A stretch of DNA of 64,000 nt from Atherinomorus stipes (GCA_023101725.1 JALJCO010003975.1:124001-188000), one strand, 5' to 3'. Positions 12,501 through 22,238 are shown, numbered from the stretch's first letter. Notes: generated from the sequence alone by a model not told the origin. Made by a program: numbers and translations.

Positions 12501-14578
12501 AGGTCACTTATATGAGTAAAACTTGAGAACAGAAGTACTGGAAAGAAATGCTTTTAAAACAATGATCAATTATATTGATGAGTTAATTACCCAAAATTAG
12601 ATTAAAAATTTTTAATTATCAAATAACTTGAGTACAGATTAAGATAATTTAATTTATTATGTGGAAAATGTTCAAATTTAAGATGTAATTGTAATATTAT
12701 AAATTTACCAAAACATAATGTGCAACCTGCATTTAAAAAAAACTGAAAAATGCCAAAACATCATCATCATCATCTCCAACAATAGCAGCATCATCTACCA
12801 TCATGATGCGATACAGGAACTATTATCTGGCTGCTTTCACACATCATTTCATCACCTGAAACTGTCAGAAGTAAAAACAAATAGCATGTTTTGTATCTGT
12901 ACAGTGGTATCACAATACTCAAAAATATCAAATCCAATATTTAGTCCAGTATCAAAGTATCAATTCTAAGGTATTGACATGCCCATCCCTCTAATAGGAA
13001 AGTGGCATAAAGTTGTGCACTCAGAAGTAGGGATCGACTGATACAGATTTTCTAAGGCAGATACCGATACCCATATTTTCTAATCAGCCGATGGCCGATA
13101 AAATTTGCTGATATTTGGGGCTGATACTGCATTTGACTCCCAATTTAATATAACGAAGGACACAATGAAAAATAATTTTACAACTGTTTTAATATAAAAA
13201 AAGAACAAAGTACTTCAAATTACATTAATATACAAGCTGGATGGGGCTCTGAAACAAAAATTTTGTTAAGCAACACTTTGAGGCAATGTTTGTTTGTTTT
13301 CTTATTATTACTTTCAATACCAATTTAAAAAAAAAGTTTTCACTAAATTCCAATTTTTTAAAATTTTATTTATTATTAGTTTCTGTAATTTCTTGTTATT
13401 TGAATTACTTGAATTGCAAATTAAGCCTTTTCTTCAGTTGGAGGGTATGAATAATTTTGTGGACAATTGTAAATGCAGAATTCTTGGTGAGACACCTTTA
13501 ATCCTAAATATGTTCCTAGAAGTGATAAAAATAACATGATTAGTCTTTTGACAGCCCTAAAATATATGTACCATATTTTCTGGACTACAATTTTCTCCAG
13601 AGTATAAGTCGCACCAGACAAATAATGAGTCATGAAGAGGAAAAAAACATATATAAGTCGCACTGGACTTTAAGTCGAGGTCATTTTCTGTAATTATCAG
13701 CAAAGTAGGGCAGTTTTCGGATTTTTCATATCCTATTTGTTCCTGTGAAAACTTCCCAATCACTTTGATTCCTAAGTTAATGCCTGTAAATGATCATAAA
13801 CGTCATAATTAAGAAGGATAATCATGGTTTTTGAGGATTTGTTCACATGTTCAAAATGAACTCCTCACGCTGCGATAAAGCCGTTTTGGGATCTTTACCC
13901 TTGGAGCAGAATATAGTTGTCACAAGCCTAAAGCACCAACATGTGACATTAGACGGGAACGTTTACTCCTTGGCTCATGTCAGTCAGTATGAAGTAATAC
14001 TTAATATGTTAAATTGTATATATTTTGATATATAAGTCGCACTGGACTATTAAGTCGCACAAGCAGCCAAACTATGAAAAAAAATGTGACTTATAGTCCG
14101 GAAAATACGGTGTGTATTCATTAAGTCTGTAAATTATGCTGGATGGGGGTGTTGGCCAACACACCCAACATATCGGCCAATGCTGATACCAGCAAAAAAA
14201 AAACGCAAATATCGACCTGCCGATGTATTGGTCTCTACTCAGAGGCCAGTTAATTCTCATTGGACACTTTCCTTTTCATTCTTTGTCAGGATAAACTGAT
14301 TATTATGTACTGCTAATAATAAATACTTAAAGGTAATTTAACATGGTAAGGTTATAGCAGCCAGCTCACACCCCTGCCTTTGCCTCTGCAGCTCCAACAT
14401 CCCCCCGCAGTACATGCACATAGGCAACATGGTGCCGATGGGCGGCCTGGCTCCAGCACAGCCCCAGGGCGGCGTGGCCTTCGCTCCCCATCCCTCCATG
14501 ATGAGCCACACGCCGCCTCCCCCAGCTCCCACGCCGCACAAAAACGAGGACGACGACGACGAAGACTATGACTCTTAG
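3519..14578 (+). CDS. DRAP1: DR1-associated corepressor (NC2-alpha), complete in seven coding exons
   Basis: The product is the alpha subunit of Negative Cofactor 2. With DR1 (NC2-beta) it forms a histone-fold dimer on TBP-DNA in the nucleus and represses or modulates RNA polymerase II preinitiation. Coding exons, all with AG/GT borders and matching phases, are 3519-3560, 4091-4163, 4491-4584, 7245-7370, 7899-7989, 8059-8147 and 14392-14578. They sum to 702 nt, giving 233 residues plus TAG. The protein opens with [20 protein letters not shown]. The histone fold covers about residues 10-85 ([20 protein letters not shown], then [19 protein letters not shown]). A basic patch (RRGRKPG) follows near 110-120, then a serine/acidic stretch, a proline/methionine-rich segment and an acidic tail ending DDDDEDYDS. 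It is longer than human DRAP1 (205 residues), mainly in the proline-rich last exon. Intron 6 is 6.2 kb and packed with transposons; the reading frame is intact. Confidence 0.96.
5137..5215. repeat. Short inverted repeat
   Basis: CCTTTCATAATAAGA on the left is matched by TCTTATTATGAAAGG on the right, about 45 nt apart. The sequence can form a hairpin or be the remains of a small foldback element. Confidence 0.6.
5456..5491. repeat. Perfect 12-bp inverted repeat with 12-nt loop
   Basis: TAGTGTGGGGTG (5456-5467) and CACCCCACACTA (5480-5491) are exact reverse complements. It lies in DRAP1 intron 3, about 40 bp before a Tc1-like miniature element. Confidence 0.9.
5531..5983 (+). mobile_element. 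Tc1-like miniature element, copy A
   Basis: This belongs to a repeated family in the window whose ends read as GTCGTCCTCAAAATTATTCA and, reversed, TGAATAATTTTGAGGACGAC. Internal markers are GAGCAACACTTTGAGG and ATCAGGTGTTTTCT. In copy A the left end starts only at the ATTATTCATACCC part, and the right end is shortened to GGGTATGAGGACGACTGTA. No transposase is encoded, so it is non-autonomous. Confidence 0.8.
9278..9938. mobile_element. MITE-like element (outer), interrupted
   Basis: The left part AGAGGTGGTTAAAAATATTG and the right end ATTACCCATCCCTAG resemble the degraded ends of an element rich in the word AATCGAAT. It is split by another element at 9493-9766. The left boundary is approximate. 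Confidence 0.5.
9493..9766. mobile_element. hAT-like MITE (inner)
   Basis: The terminal inverted repeats are TAGAGCTGCACCGATCCA and TGGATTGGTGCATCTCTA. The flanking 8-mers GTGACATA and GTAACAGA agree at 6 of 8 positions, as expected for a decayed hAT target duplication. The interior is rich in ATCGGATATCAG-type words. Confidence 0.75.
10060..10557. mobile_element. Tc1-derived foldback MITE
   Basis: The long imperfect terminal inverted repeats (about 150 bp) read GTGTAAAAAAGTGTTTGACC on the left and, reversed, GTGTGAAAAAGTGTTTGCCC on the right. Both arms share AAATGTTTCAGATCATCAAA. No ORF. This matches a repeat type I recognise as common in fish genomes. Confidence 0.8.
10797..11457. mobile_element. 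MITE with GGGCGTTTCTCAATA-type ends
   Basis: The left end GGGCGTTTCTCAATACAAG is inverted at the right end as GCATATTGAGAAACGGCCC. The subterminal regions are repeated variants of the words CAAGT, GTACTT and AGTACAC. Family unnamed; no coding capacity. Confidence 0.75.
11776..11823. repeat. Perfect 23-bp inverted repeat, 2-nt spacer
   Basis: The arm 11776-11798 (GACTCGG...TTTTCAA) is the exact reverse complement of 11801-11823, separated only by GA. The DNA could extrude a cruciform, and RNA from it would fold into a tight hairpin. No flanking element ends were recognised. Confidence 0.95.
11865..12150 (+). pseudogene. Degenerate Tc1/mariner transposase fragment
   Basis: Translation in shifting frames gives transposase-like pieces: KHGGG followed by a tryptophan-containing segment, [10 protein letters not shown], and DNDPKHSS, the region around the second catalytic aspartate of Tc1-type DDE enzymes. 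Frame changes and a missing middle show it is dead. It sits in DRAP1 intron 6 in the same orientation as the gene, and a TA run follows at 12284-12306. Confidence 0.8.
12284..12306. repeat. (TA)n microsatellite
   Basis: A short uninterrupted TA dinucleotide run. Confidence 0.9.
12362..12991. mobile_element. hAT-like MITE, TAGGGATGGGCGATAC family, copy 1
   Basis: The left end TAGGGATGGGCGATAC is inverted at the right as ATGCCCATCCCT. The interior (for example TTTTTGTCCCTTAAAAGAAA) matches a second copy at 61154-61726 along nearly its whole length. A target duplication could not be read at this copy. Confidence 0.8.
13232..13473 (+). mobile_element. Tc1-like miniature element, copy B (partial)
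   Basis: The internal marker AAGCAACACTTTGAGGCAA and the right end GAGGGTATGAATAATTTTG are recognisable. The left half is missing. It lies inside the hAT-like element at 13028-14237. Confidence 0.75.
13570..14111. mobile_element. MITE with ACCGTATTTTCCGGACTA ends
   Basis: The left end ACCATATTTTCTGGACTA and the right end TAGTCCGGAAAATACGGT are inverted copies. Both subterminal regions carry TATAAGTCGCACTGGACT. This matches a widespread fish repeat type known to me by its sequence only. It is nested in 13028-14237. Confidence 0.85.
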
Positions 14579-15770
14579 CTCTCCCTCCACGCCTCTTCCT
14601 CTCTCACGCGCTCACACAAACACACGGAGAATCCCTCAACTTCATTTTCAGATGCTAAAGTCGCGGCGGCTGCTGTCACCAGTGGAGGGACTGACTCTTC
14701 ATCGCAGCCCGCTACTGGGAAAGCTGTAAGAGACAAAAGTTGTATATTATGTGTTTTAATTTTCTTTTTTTCTTTTTTTTTTCTTGAAAAAGAAAAGTTT
14801 TTATTTTATTGTAGAGAAGAGTCCATTGAGGATGTTTTTTAACAAGTCAGTTGTTGGATTTTTGACTAGTAAACATGGCAGTCTTCACTGCTCATGCCAT
14901 GAGCCCCTGCAGACGGGATAGGTGTGGTTTGTGTTGTCGCAGCTTCTTTTTTTTTTCCTTCTTTGTGGCACTTTTCTTTCTTCCTCATTTCTCTGTAGTA
15001 GATACATGAACATATCAGTTACTCAGACCCTCAGGTTAGACGTGATCCCCAAGCGGTGGCCAAAGCCTTTGAGATAACGGGCTGATGAGTTCAGGGCCCA
15101 CCGTTTGTGAAGGATATTTGGAGGGGGGGGAGGTGGTCACCGTCGTCACCGCTGAAGTGTTATATTAACCACGTTACTCTCGCTCCCGTTAAGATGTGAG
15201 CTCTGCTTTCCCCTGTTTTCTGTCCTGGAACCACAAGAAAGCAGGTGTATTTTTACTATAGGTGAGGAAGTCATGTATTTTCCTTTAAATTAGCTTCTAT
15301 TTTTAATTAGCGTTTTTATCAAAAAGAACTGTAATTATCTACAACAACAGCCCTGAATTCCACCACATCAGCAGGTTAATCATTTACATTTCGTGTTTTG
15401 TTTTTTTTTTCTCAATTGTGCTGGTAGTTGGAGCTTGTATATTATTTTATACGACCATTAAATTCCCCTGAACTGTCCATGAGATGTACTGCAACTCTTG
15501 GGACCTTAACTTTGTTTTTAAAAGTTCTTTCTCCTCTTTGTCCTCTAATTTTCTACCGGGGTCCACCCACTCCAATTTTTGCTCCCTTCATCATTTTGTC
15601 CCCCTCTTTTTAAATTGTTTTAAAAATAAAAAAAGAAGACAGCAAAGAAGGGGCTCCCATTTACGTGTCGGTCTCGTTATGAAATGGTTGCGAACAGTTC
15701 ACACTGTATTGTAAACTTTTAAACATTCTTTTTATTTTGTATGGGTGAAATAAAGTTCATATTTCAAATA
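14579..15770 (+). other. DRAP1: DRAP1 3' UTR
   Basis: The sequence from the DRAP1 stop to just past the AATAAA at 15749-15754 is largely free of repeats and has T-rich stretches. The transcript probably ends around 15770. The exact cleavage site is inferred. Confidence 0.7.
15749..15754 (+). terminator. DRAP1: DRAP1 poly(A) signal AATAAA
   Basis: A canonical AATAAA about 1.17 kb after the stop codon, followed by GT- and T-rich sequence (GAGTTTGTTTGTTGTTGG) that fits the downstream element. Confidence 0.75.
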
Positions 15771-15960
15771 GAAGCTGAGTTTGTTTGTTGTTGGCTGTTT
15801 TTGTTTGTTTTGTCCTGTCCGCATCAATAAGTAGTGATGGTCTGGCTGAACAGATTTTCCCTGCCAAGGGGAGCTTTATAGATGAGAAAAAAGGAAGCTT
15901 TGTGGATGTAAGGCCGGTCTTGATAGTATTGTTTTTATTTTGGCTGTTGCTACGTTACAC

Positions 15961-16840
15961 ATAGTCCTCAGTATTCATTACATAAGAAAAAGAAAATCAG
16001 CTGTCAGTGAAATAAGTTTTAATTGGAAAAAGTAATAATAAATATTCTATGAAAATTATGACAATGGTTTGGAATTGTGGTTTACCAAAAATATTAAAAA
16101 AACAAAAAAATAAAACAAGTAAACAAGCTCCTGAACTCAGATTTTGTCGAGCAAAACTTTGAGGGAAACACTGCAATCAGGTGTTTTCTGTCACGTCCAA
16201 TCAGATTTCTGCACCTGTTGTACCTGACACGTACTTTGGTCCACAGTTCATGAGCAAGGTGCTCTAATTTGTCTAATTTGTTTGTTTTGTTTTTTTTTAA
16301 TTATTCTTTTCAACTACAATTCAAAAGCAATATTTTATTTAACTAAGTTATCATTTAGAAAATTGTCATTTATTTACACTTTTTTTTAGTTTCTTACTGT
16401 TTGCATTACTATTGTGAATCTAGCATTTTGTTTAATTGTAGGTTATGACAGTGGCGTGGTGGTTAGCACTGCAGCCTCACAGTAAGAAGGTTGCTAGTTT
16501 GAATCCCAGCAGGGAAGGGGGGGGGGGGGTTCAAACAATTCCAACAGTGGCCTTCCTGTGTGGAGTTTGCATGTTCTCCCCATGTACTCCGGCTTCCTCC
16601 CACCGTCCAAAGACATGCATGTTAGGTCAGTTGGTCACTGTCAATGTGAATGTGAGTGTGAATGGTTGTCTGTCTCTCTGTGTTGGTCCTGCGACAGACT
16701 GGCGACCTGTCCAGGGTGTACTCCGCCTCTCACCTGATAATAGCTGAGATAGGCTCCAGCAACCCCCCCCCTGACCCTGAACTGGATAAACGGTACAGAA
16801 AATGTCTGACTGACTGATGAATAATTTTAGGACAACTGTA
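15961..16840 (+). mobile_element. Tc1-like miniature element, copy C, split by a SINE
   Basis: The left part runs from AGTCCTCAGTATTCATTA to GTAGGTTATGA (15961-16448). The missing right end, ATAATTTTAGGACAACTGTA, reappears at 16821-16840 after about 370 bp of unrelated SINE sequence. Internal family markers (GTTTTCTGTCACGTCCAATC) are present. Confidence 0.85.
16449..16818 (+). mobile_element. tRNA-headed SINE
   Basis: The head GTGGCGTGGTGGTTAGCACT followed by GTTTGAATCCC resembles RNA polymerase III A and B boxes. The body contains GTTTGCATGTTCTCCCCATG and GACCTGTCCAGGGTGTACTC, and the tail is a short TGAC/TGA repeat. These are hallmarks of an abundant fish retroposon type. It is inserted in Tc1-like copy C; a short ATGA is seen at both borders. 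Confidence 0.85.
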
Positions 16841-16879
16841 TTAATGGGGGACCTGACAAGTACTAAGAAACTAAGAGAT

Positions 16880-17545
16880 TGGCCCAAACCCAGTGTTCCC
16901 CCTACTTTCAACCACTAGCCCTCACCCACTACCACTACGCCCTTGAGTTGAAGCCACAAGGGGAAGGGCTTTGAAATCTTCCCTATGAATTGAGATGCCA
17001 CTTGCTGCATTTGTGTTCAGGCATGTAAGCGACTCCATAGTGACATTTGCACATACATCTCACCATAATAACACACCCAGCAACAACACAGTTAACAGTT
17101 ACGACCGTTTCTCTTGTTTTCATCATTTTAATTGTTTAATAAACAAAACAACCACACAGGGAAGAAGTCGCCATGACGACTGTTGTCTCTTGTAAACTGA
17201 CGAAAAGCCTTCGCAAGCTTGTCATCAGTATTTTAGCCTTGCTACCGTGGCTAGTCTGGCCAACATTGCGAACAAATGTGAATTCTGTTCGTACATTTCT
17301 GAGTTTTCTTCTCCGAGTCCCGTCGCTCTACAGAGGATGCTATTGTTCCCTTTTCTCTGGCCCTTCCTCAGCAAGCGGGACAACTGTCACCCCACAGTCT
17401 GAAGGGCTAGATTCCTACCCCCTACCCCTCGTTATGTCCACTACCCCAACATGCAAAGAGGAATTGGGACAGCACTACCTTCACCGGAACCCATAAAATT
17501 TAGGGATAAGGCTAAAAAGTAGGGCTAGCGGGTGTATAGGGGATT
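16880..17545. repeat. Probable degraded repeat with CCCTAC/GTAGGG-rich ends
   Basis: The left part (GTTCCCCCTACTTTCAACCA) and the right part (AAAAAGTAGGGCTAGCGGGT) are loosely inverted, and both halves contain blocks such as CCCTACCCC. No coding sense. Weakly supported; the boundaries are guesses. Confidence 0.4.
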
Positions 17546-17651
17546 ATCACAAGTATACCCAACAGCACCCACAGACCCAGAGGCGCATCATGAAAATGGG
17601 CATGTTTGCAGTGAAAATGGGCGTAGTTTGGACTAATGTGGGCGGGTGGTC

Positions 17652-17685
17652 GTTAGGGTTAGGGGAGGGGTTAGGGTTAGGGTTC
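17652..17685. repeat. Short interstitial telomere-like TTAGGG block
   Basis: About four to five TTAGGG-type units, one interrupted by a GGGAGGGG variant, within a G-rich stretch that also repeats GGGCGTGG/GGCGTAG. It is too short to be a telomere remnant with certainty. Confidence 0.65.
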
Positions 17686-17779
17686 GGTTCCACTCACTCC
17701 AACGGTGGGCGTGGTTTACAAAGAGGCGTGGTTGTAGGGGCGTGGTTTGTAGTGGCCCTGGGTGCAGCTAGGTGTTCTC

Positions 17780-19540
17780 GATTATCACGGTTCGTGTTCC
17801 TGCTTCCAGAACTTGTAACATTTAGCCGTTTCCTCTTCCGGGCTAGTTCAACAATAGCTGAATCCAATGTCACTGCTCTGTTCCACTTTGTAGATCTCAT
17901 AAAAAACGCCACCCTACTTAGATTTTCATGGATTCCCGACTGAAGTGATGCTAAGGAAGAAGTGGATCAGCGATTCGCCGGGATGAAGGGCCAAACTTTA
18001 TCATAAAACAGGGAAGCACGTTTATTTGTAGCCGGCACGTCAGTGACGCAGCTACATTATAGCTAACGTTTGCAGGCTAGTGTTAGCAGGCTAGCATTAG
18101 CTGACGTGCCTAACTTTGTGCGTCTAAAAAAACTCACAAGCATCTGAAAATCGGGTCGACACCCTCTCGTTTCCAGTGAACAACTGGGGACAGCCAAGAA
18201 AGGAGACCACTTATAAAAGTCTACGAACTTTATAATAAAACAAGGTAGCATGTTTGTTTGTAGCTGGTGAGACGCTACAGCTTGTGTTAGCAGGCTAGTG
18301 TTAGCTGGTGTGCTCAGCTGTGCGTTTGAAAGCACACAAGCATCTGGAAATCAGATCTTAGGCCTTTATCATCAATAAAGCATTAGAAAAAAAACTTGAT
18401 TAGGCCTTGACGTCCACCCAGTAGAGGTGAGGTGCAGCTGCTGCTATTGGAGGAAGCATGCTGACGCACATCCGGTCGGAAATGACTGGAAACCATACGG
18501 CCGCGGTGAAAACTAAGGTGAGCCACAAGCAAGACAAAGGCGAGATCTGTCATAAACAACGTTATTATATAACATGTAAAACTTGATAATTATTTTTACG
18601 GGGAAAATTATTTTGAAGTATTTGTATCAACATATTGCCATTATAACCAGCATAGGGAACTCAGGTGTGGGGTATTTCATCTGCAAAGATTGTGGTAACA
18701 AATGGCTCACTGCTTACTATTGAAAAATAAAATCTGTAGGCCTAAGTCAAGTGAATTTCATTCTTTGTAAAATTTTATTTCGACCAGGTATGCACACAAG
18801 TAACAATTAAAAAAATACACTTTTTTAACCAACATTATCAACATTACAACAAACAACTGGAAAACTCAAGTGTGAATAATAAACACTGTTTATCAATAAA
18901 GGTATTACATAATTACAATTGAGAACACATTTTTGTAATCAACATCCATTCAGAAATTTTCTCTGACCTGCAACAGGTTTTATACACAAACGTACAATGA
19001 TTTATAAACGTTTACATGGCTCCACACACTGCCATCTCTGTTCACCTTCCTCACTGGTTCGGTCCACTAGTCGCGGCGTTTAGCTGACTTGTTACACGCC
19101 AGAAACTTGAAGAAAGACAGCTGCCACCTACTTGAAGGCTGTGTGGTGTGCAGAACGCCGCAGCACAACTCTTCGTCATGATTTACAGCAATTTATCACA
19201 GGGACAAGTGATAAAGATAAAGCTCTGATCTGATCCATTTTCACATGCTTGTATGTTTTCAGATGTACAAAGTTAGGCTTAGCTAACGCTAGCCTGCTAA
19301 CACCAGCTGTCTGCATCATTGAAATGCCGGCTACGGGCAACCGTGTTTTATATTAAAGTTCTGCCCTTCACCCCGGTGAATCACTTTGATTTACTAATTC
19401 CTTACCATCGCTTCAGTTGGGAATCCATGAAAATTTAAGTAGGGTTGGCGTTTATTCAATTTACGAAGTGGAACAGAGCAGTGACATTGGATTCAGCTGC
19501 TGTTGAACTGGCCCGGAAGAGGAAGCATTTACGCCAACAG
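17780..19540. mobile_element. Large foldback element, copy 1 (disrupted)
   Basis: The left arm (17780-18110) carries CTCTTCCGGGCTAGTTCAAC, TTCATGGATTCCCGACTGAA and repeated AGGCTAGTGTTAGC. The right arm (about 19240-19525) carries the same blocks in reverse. Part of the left arm is repeated directly at 18205-18350. The 18360-19240 middle is unrelated to the arms. It shares family identity with 21474-22238. Confidence 0.75.
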
Positions 19541-19660
19541 AAACCAGGACAACCCTATTGGGCGCTCCTAGACCTGGAAAGAAATATGGACTGAAAACGC
19601 CAACAGAAACCAGACAACCCGCTCCTAGACCTGGAAAGAAATTGGACTGAAAACGAAGCA
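19516..19660. repeat. Two-unit tandem repeat
   Basis: The phrase CCAACAGAAACCAG...CTCCTAGACCTGGAAAGAAA occurs twice in a row with small differences. A third diverged copy with CAGAAACCAGACAACC appears at about 20866-20960. Confidence 0.8.
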
Positions 19661-19791
19661 GACTATCACTGGGAGCACCTATGGGAAGCCAAAGATATAA
19701 CATGAGTAAAAACTATGGCACACACTGCAAAACATAGTAAGCTATTGGTGATAAATCTACATGCAAGTGAAAAATCTAGGCAGGGTTCCCC

Positions 19792-19906
19792 TAATTTGGT
19801 CCTATGAGGGCCACAATCCTGCAGGTTTTTAATGTGTCCCTGCTCAAACACACCTGATTGAAAACCTGCAGGATTGCATCCCTCACAGGACCAAATGGGG
19901 GACCCT
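19792..19906. repeat. Foldback MITE, about 115 bp
   Basis: The left arm (TTTGGTCCTATGAGGGCC, then ATCCTGCAGGTTTT) is mirrored by the right arm (AAAACCTGCAGGATTG, then CACAGGACCAAA). Variants of the same sequence type occur at 20964-21180, 22945-23095 and 60335-60515. Confidence 0.8.
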
Positions 19907-20040
19907 GATGTAAGGAACGAGTTGTGTTCAGGATGTGTGGGATGTTTTTTTAGCATGAAAGAGGACCAGGCCATCCAGGACAGCTCGCCAAGCATCCCGA
20001 GGGACCAAGATGCCTCATTCATACCCCCATACATCAGTTT

Positions 20041-20101
20041 GAAATGGTTGTTCACTCGATATTAAGTTTTAAACATTGTTTTAATTTTGTTTGGGTGATA
20101 T
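20041..20101 (+). repeat. Partial copy of the DRAP1 terminal 3' UTR, copy 1
   Basis: GAAATGGTTG, TTTTAAACATT, TTTTGTTTGGGTGA and their order align with DRAP1 15681-15752 with a few gaps. The poly(A) hexamer itself is changed (GATATAGG). Downstream sequence is not from DRAP1. Confidence 0.7.
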
Positions 20102-20594
20102 AGGAAAAACAAGCAAAAGCAGACAAAGCTACAACAGAGAAAGCAACAGCAACACCTGAAACATCTTCAGCTACTTCAGGCAAGTAAACCTGTATGACAC
20201 GGTTCTTGCAGGGTTTAAAAATGTCTAAAATTGTCAAAGTAATCTTGATAACTAGGTCTGCTATGTCATGTTCATTACAGGTTATCTTGTCTTGGTTAAT
20301 GTCAAGTTGTCCTAACAATGTCAACTCTACATTAAAGTGACATAATTACTGATATGACAGTGTTATATCAGTCTTATGCACACCCGTTCAAATAAAGTGT
20401 TACCATTTTATTTTATTCTTTGAGTGCTTGGTTTTTACATATTGCTGGACCTGATGGGGGAATGAGAAAAAGGGAGGAAAAGATAAGAGTGGACAAAAAT
20501 TCAAATGAAAAGGAGTATAGAGAGGAGAAAGAAAAGATAAAGATACATCACCTGTGCAGAAACACAACAGAGAACATTCTACGGCCTTTTCCTT

Positions 20595-20745
20595 TGTATT
20601 ATAAACTTTTAAACATTCTTTTTGGGTGAACCAGAGTTTCTATTTCAAACAGAGGTCGCGCCCCTTACTTTTGGTTTCTCTTCCATGTTGGAAACGAAAG
20701 CATGCAACTCTTAAGACACACTTCTTTGATATTTGAGTGTTTTCT
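20595..20745 (+). repeat. Partial copy of the DRAP1 terminal 3' UTR, copy 2, with shared flank
   Basis: The first 65 bp (ACTTTTAAACATTCTTTTTG, then GGGTGAA, then TATTTCAAACAGAGG) align with DRAP1 15712-15775. The following 80 bp (TTTTGGTTTCTCTTCCAT) align with 24752-24830 but not with the DRAP1 locus. Confidence 0.75.
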
Positions 20746-20963
20746 TTATTGTATTCATGGCGGCGTTACATGCTTATGCTTGACCTGACACTGGGTAACA
20801 AGAGAGAGAGAGTGATGAGATGAGAAAGGAGAAAGAAACAACAGCAACAACTACATCTGAAACACAGAAACCAGACAACCAGCTGCTACACCTATAAAGA
20901 AACTGCACAGAAAACCTGCTATGGCTTCTGCATAAAAACAAAGCTGACAATCATGAGGAGCAC

Positions 20964-21250
20964 CTACAGCAGGGGTGGCCAAGTCTGGTCCTCTAGAGAC
21001 CTAGAATCAAATGGCATCTGAAAACAAATCTGAATCAAATGGCTAATTACTTCATGCACAAGTCAGTCAGCTCTGCAGAGGCCTGGTAACGAGCCATTCA
21101 TTTGATTCAGGTGTGTTGGAGAAGAGACGTTACCAAAATGTGCAGGATAGTAGCTCCCAAGGACTGGACTTGGGCACTACAGGAAGACAAACTGATTAAT
21201 TCAGGTGTGCCTGATGTCAGTAACTATGGCGACAATGGCCAGACACACCT
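20964..21250. repeat. GGGGTGGCCAAGTC-type dispersed repeat, copy 1
   Basis: It begins CAGGGGTGGCCAAGTCTGGT and contains AGGCCTGGTAACGAGCCATT. A near match lies at 22945-23095 (GGGGTGGCCAAGTCCAGTCC, AGGCCTGGTAACGAGTCATT). Confidence 0.75.
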
Positions 21251-21473
21251 GGCTTAATCAGTTTGTCCAGTTTTGAAAGACAGGAACAAAAGAGTTAGCT
21301 TAAAGACCCACAACGTAACTTTTATACCTTAAAAATATGCATTTCTGGTTCATTTTTATGGCACAAGAACATTCATTATGTGCATTTTTGAGTCGTCATT
21401 GCCCGGAGGCGTCCCGAGGCTCAGAAACTGTAACTTTTGCATCAGTGACGGGGCCGTGACGTTCCAGCTAACT

Positions 21474-22238
21474 ATAGGGGATTATCACGCTTTCCGGAAG
21501 TTTCCAGAATCTAGGCATTTCCTCTTCCGGGCTATTTTAACAAAAGCTGTCCCTGCTCTGTTCCACTTTGAAATTCGGATAAACGCCAACCATACTTAAG
21601 TTTTCATTGATTCCTGACTGAAGTGATTCTAAGGAAGAAGTGGATCAAAGCGATCGATTCGCTGCGGTGAAGGGACGAACTTTATAATAAAACAACGTAG
21701 CACGTTTGTTTGTAGCCGGCAGACTACACAGCTGGTGTTAGCAGGCTAGTGCTAGCCAGCTAGCGTTTGATGATGTGCCTAACTTTGTGCGGCTGAAAAC
21801 ACAAGCATCTGAAAACGTCTCCTTTCTTGGCAGTCCCCAGTTGTTCCACTAGAAACGGGAGGGTACAGACCCGATTTTCAGATGTTTGTGTGTTTTAAGT
21901 TTCACAAAGTTAGGCACGTCAGCTAACGCTAGCCTGCTAATGCTAGCCTGCTAATGCTAACGCTAGCTGTGAAGTGCCGGTGTTGTGCCGCACCAGCTAC
22001 AAACAAACGTGCTACGTTGTTTTATTATAAGGTTCGGCCCTTCACTCTATCGAATCGCTTTGATCCACTTCTTCCTTAGTATCACATCAGTCTGGAATCC
22101 ATGAAAATTTAAGTAGGGTTGGCGTTTATTCAATTTACGAAGTGGAACAGAGCAGGGACATTGAACTGGCCCGGAAGTGGACCGTCTAAGTGTTTCAAGT
22201 TCCAGAAACCGGAACACGGAAGCGTGATAATCCCCTAT
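21474..22238. mobile_element. Large foldback element, copy 2 (near-complete)
   Basis: The ends ATAGGGGATTATCACG and CGTGATAATCCCCTAT are exact inverted repeats, and the arms remain complementary for roughly 350 bp around a small centre near 21850. Each arm contains arrays of the word GCTAGC/GCTAAC. No ORF. No target duplication was readable. Confidence 0.85.

Larger units (their letters stand above)
13028..14237. mobile_element. hAT-like element carrying two later insertions
   Basis: The ends are TAGGGATCGACTGATAC and, on the right, GATGTATTGGTCTCTA. The flanking 8-mers CTCAGAAG (13020-13027) and CTCAGAGG (14238-14245) match at 7 of 8, a readable hAT-type target duplication. The body is interrupted by part of a Tc1-like miniature element (13232-13473) and a second MITE (13570-14111). 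Confidence 0.85.
8148..14391 (+). other. DRAP1 intron 6, transposon-packed
   Basis: This 6.2 kb intron separates the exon ending in KFH from the last exon. From 9.3 kb onward it is close to a continuous stack of elements (9278-9938, 10060-10557, 10797-11457, 11865-12180, 12362-12991, 13028-14237), some nested. The first kilobase (8148-9270) shows no recognised feature apart from short A/T and C runs. Confidence 0.85.

Noticed and set aside
14338..14590. Minus-strand frames of 67-74 codons
   Set aside because: They are antisense to the last DRAP1 exon.
16449..16520. Possible tRNA gene
   Set aside because: The A- and B-box-like words belong to the head of a SINE; no cloverleaf with a complete acceptor stem is present.
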